This document shows, one piece after another, positions 5,699 to 7,387 of a stretch of DNA of 7,387 nucleotides (position 1 is its first letter; every line of letters starts with the position of its first letter). This DNA comes from Butyricicoccus sp. (GTDB taxonomy: Bacteria > Bacillota > Clostridia > Oscillospirales > Butyricicoccaceae): positions 1 through 7,387 of the forward strand of contig JAHHRJ010000074.1 in the NCBI GenBank assembly GCA_020025885.1, in the 5' to 3' direction. Below the pieces are notes generated by a model. That model was not told where the DNA came from, searched no databases, and saw only the letters and a list, made by a program, of their open reading frames with translations. The position numbers were made by a program, and so were the translations under genes.

Positions 5699-7225
5699 AT
5701 GTTGAAAAAATTACAAGGTCTATTGAGTGACCGCCGCGTGGTTGGCGGTGCACTATTGCTGATTCAGGCAGGTGCCATGATCTGGCTGGTCAATTTTCTG
5801 AGTTGGCGTTGGATGTGGGTTTATAACGTCTGCATTATTTTAAGCGCGATTATGGTAATTTGGCTCATCCGCAAGTATGACAATCCTGCGTACAAGATCC
5901 CCTGGATTATCCTTATTTTAATATTCCCTATTTTTGGCGGGCTTTTTTATCTGTTCTGGGGAAATACACCATTTAATCGGGCGCGTGAACGCCATCGCCA
6001 GACGTTACAGCATCCAGATTTTTCTGGTGCGCCTGTACCCCCAGCCAGCAAAGCGCTGTCGGCAGCACTGCCAAGGCATACACGCGGCGCACGTTATATT
6101 GAAAATGAGTCTGCCATGCCCGTTTGGTCAGATACGGTGACAAACTATTATCCAGTGGGAGAAAAGCAGTTTGCTGCTATGTGCGAGGCACTTGAACAGG
6201 CACAGCGCTTTATTTTCATGGAGTATTTTATCATCGAAGAAGGGGAAATGTGGAATACACTGCTCGATATCCTTGTGCGTAAGGCGCGTGCAGGGGTGGA
6301 AGTGCGCGTTTTATATGATGATGCAGGCTGTCTTGCCACGCTGCCGCATGGATATGAAGAATATCTGCGCGGGTTGGGCATTCGTGCGCTGCGCTTCAAT
6401 CAGTTTATCCCAACGCTCAACACCTATTTGAATAACCGCGATCACCGCAAGATCTGTGTGGTTGATGGAAATGTCGGATTTATGGGCGGTATCAACCTCG
6501 CAGATGAATACATCAATGTAAAGGTGCGCTTTGGACACTGGAAAGATACTGGTTTACGGCTGGCTGGTGCAGGCGTTGCCAATATGACAGAGATGTTCCT
6601 GCAAATGTGGGAATATGCAACGAAAGAGCATGTATGTGATCGCGCACGCTATATGCCAACGGAAGTGCGCTGTGGTGACGGTTATGTTCAGCCGTTCTAT
6701 GACAGTCCACTGGATGACCGCAATGTGGGTGAAACGGCATATATGCATATCATAAACCGCGCACAGCGTTACGTGTATATTACGACACCTTATTTGATCT
6801 TGGACAATGAAATGATCACAGCACTGACCGTCGCAGCGCAGAGCGGTGTGGACGTGCGCATTGTAACACCAGGCATTCCAGATAAGAAATTGGTATATCT
6901 TGTGACACGTTCGTACTATCTCCAATTGCAGCGAGCGGGCGTTAAGATCTACGAATACCGTCCAGGTTTTCTCCATGCAAAGATGATCGTTTCTGATGAT
7001 GATGTGGCGATCGTGGGCACGATGAATATGGATTTCCGTTCGTTCTTTCTGCATTTTGAATGCGGAACGCTGCTGTATGGCGGCGAGACGATCACAGAGA
7101 TTCGGGACGATATCTTGGAGACCATCGGCATGAGCCGCGAGATTGATTCCGATTGGTTCCGCAGCATACCGTGGGTGACCTCAATCTGCGCCTCGGTTTT
7201 AAGGCTGTTGGCGCCAATGTTATAA
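5699..7225 (+). CDS. cls: Cardiolipin synthase (phospholipase D superfamily)
   Basis: This 508-residue membrane enzyme condenses phosphatidylglycerol molecules to cardiolipin and glycerol at the cytoplasmic membrane. The N-terminus has three hydrophobic segments, at about residues 14-35, 40-57 and 67-88 (ending IFGGLFYLFWG), as in the PLDc_N domain of Gram-positive Cls. Two phospholipase D HKD motifs follow: His249-Lys251-Asp256 in DHRKICVVDG, followed by GFMGGINLADEY, and His426-Lys428-Asp433 in LHAKMIVSDD, followed by VGTMNMDFRSF. Both are intact, and the length is normal for the family (about 480-510), so it should be active. GGAGGA (5690-5695) lies only three to four bases before the ATG; the next codon, TTG, would have better spacing and could be an alternative start one residue later. 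It is divergent from the M24 peptidase gene and appears to be monocistronic. Several Bacillota carry more than one cls, so which paralogue this is cannot be told. Confidence 0.96.
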   Translation: MLKKLQGLLSDRRVVGGALLLIQAGAMIWLVNFLSWRWMWVYNVCIILSAIMVIWLIRKYDNPAYKIPWIILILIFPIFGGLFYLFWGNTPFNRARERHRQTLQHPDFSGAPVPPASKALSAALPRHTRGARYIENESAMPVWSDTVTNYYPVGEKQFAAMCEALEQAQRFIFMEYFIIEEGEMWNTLLDILVRKARAGVEVRVLYDDAGCLATLPHGYEEYLRGLGIRALRFNQFIPTLNTYLNNRDHRKICVVDGNVGFMGGINLADEYINVKVRFGHWKDTGLRLAGAGVANMTEMFLQMWEYATKEHVCDRARYMPTEVRCGDGYVQPFYDSPLDDRNVGETAYMHIINRAQRYVYITTPYLILDNEMITALTVAAQSGVDVRIVTPGIPDKKLVYLVTRSYYLQLQRAGVKIYEYRPGFLHAKMIVSDDDVAIVGTMNMDFRSFFLHFECGTLLYGGETITEIRDDILETIGMSREIDSDWFRSIPWVTSICASVLRLLAPML

Positions 7226-7234
7226 GAGAAAGAC

Positions 7235-7252
7235 AAAAAAGGCGTTTTTTTT
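7235..7252 (+). terminator. Weak terminator-like structure after cls
   Basis: AAAAAA (7235-7240), GGCG and an eight-T run (7245-7252) could form a short A-U hairpin ending in a T tract, nine bases after the cls stop. The stem has no G-C pairs, so it would be weak on its own. Confidence 0.35.
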
Positions 7253-7264
7253 CATGCACGCATG

Positions 7265-7273
7265 TGCTATAAT
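7265..7273 (+). promoter_or_regulatory. Possible extended -10 promoter element downstream of cls
   Basis: TGCTATAAT is a perfect extended -10. The -35 region, about 17 bases upstream, falls in the T-run (TTTTTT) and is poor. If active, transcription would begin near 7280 and meet the terminator at 7305-7334 almost at once. No open reading frame of useful length follows inside the window. Confidence 0.4.
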
Positions 7274-7304
7274 AAAATCAATCTCAAAATAAAAATGATA
7301 ACAT

Positions 7305-7334
7305 AAAAAACGGCAGCGGATTATGCCGTTTTTT
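7305..7334 (+). terminator. Rho-independent terminator downstream of cls
   Basis: AAAAAACGGCA (7305-7315) pairs perfectly with TGCCGTTTTTT (7324-7334) around an eight-base loop, with a six-T run on the right arm and a six-A run on the left, so it can act in both directions. It is 80 bases past the cls stop and is the strongest candidate terminator for cls. Confidence 0.85.
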
Positions 7335-7338
7335 ATCA

Positions 7339-7387
7339 AATGTGGCGTAATACCCCTTGCTTTAGCTATGGGGATATAAGCCACATT
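7339..7387. repeat. Large imperfect palindrome at the window edge
   Basis: AATGTGGC (7339-7346) is the exact reverse complement of GCCACATT (7380-7387). Inside, TAATA/TATAA pair at four of five positions, CCCC (7353-7356) pairs with GGGG (7370-7373), and the loop contains GC-TTTA-GC. The layout resembles the subterminal hairpins or guide-RNA scaffold stems at ends of IS200/IS605-type elements, but no transposase is in the window, so that identity is only a suggestion. It has no T tract, so it is not a normal terminator, and it may continue beyond the window. Confidence 0.5.

Noticed and set aside
6554..7054. 166-codon minus-strand frame within cls
   Set aside because: It is a shadow of the conserved phospholipase D coding sequence, with no start signals or recognisable domain.

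Overview
This window looks like a piece of a Bacillota (Firmicutes) chromosome with moderate G+C, most likely an anaerobic gut-type Clostridia or Negativicutes member. The evidence is the strong AGGAGG-type ribosome binding sites, SigA-like promoters with AT-rich flanks, compact intergenic regions ending in classic hairpin/T-tract terminators, and protein families typical of such genomes (NhaC antiporter, Rrf2 regulator, M24 peptidase, three-segment cardiolipin synthase). The lineage is an inference from style; there is no rRNA or other marker to settle it.

Layout, left to right. Positions 89-823 (+) encode a YaaA-family peroxide-stress protein. Positions 960-1592 (+) encode an exported protein I do not recognise, closed by a strong terminator. 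Positions 1667-1975 (+) encode a small alkyltransferase-like (MGMT-family) protein whose active-site motif is PCYRV rather than PCHRV. Positions 2141-3646 (+) encode an NhaC-family Na+/H+ (or Na+/organic acid) antiporter. Two hairpin terminators fill the convergent gap at 3650-3774. On the minus strand, 3784-4212 encodes an Rrf2-family regulator with three cysteines and its own promoter covered by a repeated TTTCC(T)TATT motif. Also on the minus strand, 4306-5505 encodes an M24 (Xaa-Pro aminopeptidase-like) metallopeptidase with all five metal ligands. A divergent promoter region follows, then a cardiolipin synthase at 5699-7225 (+). The last 160 bases hold two terminator-like structures, a possible promoter with no gene behind it, and a large imperfect palindrome running to the window edge.

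The genes do not form one pathway. They are mostly single-gene transcription units for stress and maintenance: peroxide or iron stress (YaaA), DNA alkylation response (MGMT-like), ion homeostasis (NhaC), a possible Fe-S or redox sensor (Rrf2), peptide turnover (M24) and membrane lipid synthesis (Cls). I see no CRISPR array, tRNA, rRNA, prophage or defence cassette, and no clear new multi-gene system. The most interesting leads are local: the repeat-covered rrf2 promoter, the His-to-Tyr change in the MGMT-like protein, and the non-coding right edge. No gene-free stretch exceeds 300 bases.
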